From Candidatus Omnitrophota bacterium (GTDB lineage: Bacteria; Omnitrophota; Gorgyraeia; Gygaellales; Profunditerraquicolaceae), in the NCBI GenBank assembly GCA_028706895.1, contig JAQTVG010000056.1, positions 1-6,632 on the forward strand: 6,632 bases of DNA, in the 5' to 3' direction. Under the pieces are notes generated by a model that saw nothing but the letters and a program-made list of their open reading frames with translations, did not search any database and had not been told where the DNA came from. Of this stretch, positions 5,682 to 6,632 are shown piece by piece. Positions within the stretch are counted from its first letter, which is position 1; every line of letters begins with the position of its first letter. The position numbers and the translations under genes are program-made.

Positions 5682-6098
5682 ATGGTTTTAATGCCAAAGA
5701 GAGTTAAATACCGCAAGTTACAGCGGGGGACAAAACGGGGAGTTGCTACCACCGGTTGTAACCTGGCTTTTGGCGAATTTGGTTTAAAAACTTTAGAAAA
5801 CGGATGGCTTAAGAATACACAGATAGAAGCCGTCCGCGTAATACTTGCCCGTCAGCTGCACAGGGGTGGAAAACTATGGATAAGAGTCTTTCCGGATAAA
5901 TCCATAACAAAGAAACCCGCGGAAGTGCGCATGGGTAAAGGCAAGGGCGACCTTGACCATTGGGTTGCGGTTGTTAAGAGAGGCCGTATTTTATTTGAGT
6001 TAGGGGCTGTACCGGAAGAATTTGCGCGCAGGTGTTTTAGGCTGGCCGCATACAAGTTGCCTTTTAAAACAAAGTTTATAACACGCACACACAGATAA
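5682..6098 (+). CDS. rplP: 50S ribosomal protein L16
   Basis: L16 is a late-assembly 50S protein near the A-site tRNA elbow. The 138 residues are normal for the family (136 in E. coli). They contain P-K-R-V-K-Y-R-K (5-12), F-G-x-F-G-L-K-T-L (30-38), W-I-R-V-F-P-D-K (66-73), T-K-K-P-A-E (76-81) and the key R-M-G-K-G-K-G (83-89). Arg83 corresponds to E. coli Arg81, which is hydroxylated by YcfD. The downstream V-K-P-G-R motif is V-K-R-G-R (98-102), replacing a usually conserved proline. The start at 5682 is supported by GAGG at 5673-5676; the alternative ATG at 5691 would give the shorter form. The TAA stop directly abuts the rpmC ATG. Confidence 0.96.
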   Translation: MVLMPKRVKYRKLQRGTKRGVATTGCNLAFGEFGLKTLENGWLKNTQIEAVRVILARQLHRGGKLWIRVFPDKSITKKPAEVRMGKGKGDLDHWVAVVKRGRILFELGAVPEEFARRCFRLAAYKLPFKTKFITRTHR

Positions 6099-6287
6099 AT
6101 GAAAACTAAAGAATTACGTAATCTTACAAAAGAAGAGTTGCTTCAAAAAGAAAAGGCCCTCAAAGAAGAATTATTCAACCTTAATTTGCAGCGTTATGGA
6201 GGCAGGGTTGAGAAGCCGCACATGTTTTCTTTGTTGAAGAGGGATATAGCGCGGATTAAAACTATTTTGCACGAGAAGAAGCAATAA
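6099..6287 (+). CDS. rpmC: 50S ribosomal protein L29
   Basis: L29 is a small helical-hairpin protein beside L23 at the tunnel exit. All 62 residues fit the family: K-E-L-R-N-L-T-K-E-E-L (4-14), L-K-E-E-L-F-N-L (21-28), a turn around G-G-R-V-E-K-P (34-40), and the second helix with K-R-D-I-A-R-I-K-T (47-55). The usual arginine-rich R-I-R-x-V-R-R before that helix is M-F-S-L-L-K-R here, so several positive charges are lost. The start codon immediately follows the rplP stop, and no Shine-Dalgarno motif is present in the upstream 30 bases, which points to coupling with rplP. It is 21 bases from rpsQ. Confidence 0.95.
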   Translation: MKTKELRNLTKEELLQKEKALKEELFNLNLQRYGGRVEKPHMFSLLKRDIARIKTILHEKKQ

Positions 6288-6308
6288 TATAAGAGGCTAA
6301 AGAATAAA

Positions 6309-6593
6309 ATGGGTAAGAGAAAAGGATTTAGCGGCACAGTTGTAAGCGACAAGATGCAGAAGACCGTCATTGTCAAGGTAATGCATATGAGCAAGCATCC
6401 CAAATATGGCAAGATTATGAAAAGTTATAATAAATTTAAGGCCCACGATGAAAAGAATTCTGCCAAAATAGGCGATGTGGTGCGTATTGAAGAAACCAGG
6501 CCTTTATCAAAAGACAAACGTTTCAGGCTCGTTGAAATTGTTAAAAAGGCCGCGTTACCGCATGTTGTTATCAAAGAGGAGCAGGCGCAATGA
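6309..6593 (+). CDS. rpsQ: 30S ribosomal protein S17
   Basis: S17 is an OB-fold protein that binds 16S rRNA early in 30S assembly. The 94 residues show G-T-V-V-S-D-K-M-Q-K-T-V-I-V (9-22), H-P-K-Y-G-K (30-35), the loop A-H-D-E-K-N (45-50), then I-G-D-V-V-R-I-E-E-T-R-P-L-S-K (54-68), which is the family signature. AGAGG at 6292-6296 is the likely ribosome binding site, twelve bases upstream of the ATG. It is the last gene of the S10 operon in the E. coli scheme, but here its TGA stop overlaps the next ATG, so the S10 and spc blocks appear to be co-transcribed and coupled. Confidence 0.96.
   Translation: MGKRKGFSGTVVSDKMQKTVIVKVMHMSKHPKYGKIMKSYNKFKAHDEKNSAKIGDVVRIEETRPLSKDKRFRLVEIVKKAALPHVVIKEEQAQ
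6575..6581 (+). promoter_or_regulatory. Shine-Dalgarno site for rplN
   Basis: AGAGGAG lies eight bases before the rplN ATG, inside the last codons of rpsQ. It supports the start of the truncated gene at the right edge. Confidence 0.75.
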
Positions 6594-6632
6594 TTCAATT
6601 ACGCAGTATTTTAGATGTTGCTGATAATACCG
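6590..6632 (+). CDS. rplN: 50S ribosomal protein L14, N-terminal fragment
   Basis: Only the first 14 codons are in the window. They read M-I-Q-L-R-S-I-L-D-V-A-D-N-T, which matches the strongly conserved L14 start (M-I-Q, then L-x-V-A-D-N-S/T). The ATG overlaps the rpsQ stop as ATGA and is preceded by AGAGGAG. The position right after S17 is the usual first gene of the spc operon. The gene continues past the right edge, so nothing can be said about its completeness. Confidence 0.92.
   Translation, partial: MIQLRSILDVADNT

Overview
The window is a continuous piece of the bacterial str–S10–spc ribosomal protein cluster. All genes lie on the + strand and are tightly packed: the 3' end of fusA, then tuf, rpsJ, rplC, rplD, rplW, rplB, rpsS, rplV, rpsC, rplP, rpmC, rpsQ and the first 14 codons of rplN. 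No tRNA, rRNA, mobile element, CRISPR array or non-ribosomal gene is visible. No stretch longer than 70 bases lacks a gene.

Layout. Bases 1-1517 carry the end of the str operon (EF-G C-terminus and a complete EF-Tu). Bases 1566-6593 carry the complete S10 operon in its conserved order, S10-L3-L4-L23-L2-S19-L22-S3-L16-L29-S17. L14 at the right edge opens the spc operon with a 4-base overlap, so str, S10 and spc look like one uninterrupted run. Most junctions are overlaps or gaps of 0-25 bases. The two larger gaps are tuf/rpsJ (48 bases) and rpsJ/rplC (69 bases). The second holds a long imperfect hairpin and is the only intergenic region with clear non-coding structure. I found no convincing promoter or intrinsic terminator.

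Organism. The base composition is moderately AT-leaning. EF-Tu has an atypical switch I: the usual A-R-G-I-T-I is replaced by a slightly longer segment ending K-V-V-T-I. From memory this closely resembles planctomycete EF-Tu. S10, L22, L3, L4 and S3 also depart from the proteobacterial/firmicute consensus at positions that are normally well conserved. My best guess is a member of the PVC superphylum or a neighbour, perhaps Omnitrophota, probably uncultivated. This is inference from protein character without a tree.

Function. EF-G and EF-Tu drive translocation and aminoacyl-tRNA delivery. The ribosomal proteins build the 30S head (S10, S19, S3), the 30S body (S17), and the 50S peptidyl-transferase surroundings (L2, L3, L16, L14) and exit tunnel (L4, L22, L23, L29). 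The content is core housekeeping. I see no undescribed system here. The points worth checking are lineage-specific changes inside universal translation proteins and the rpsJ-rplC hairpin.
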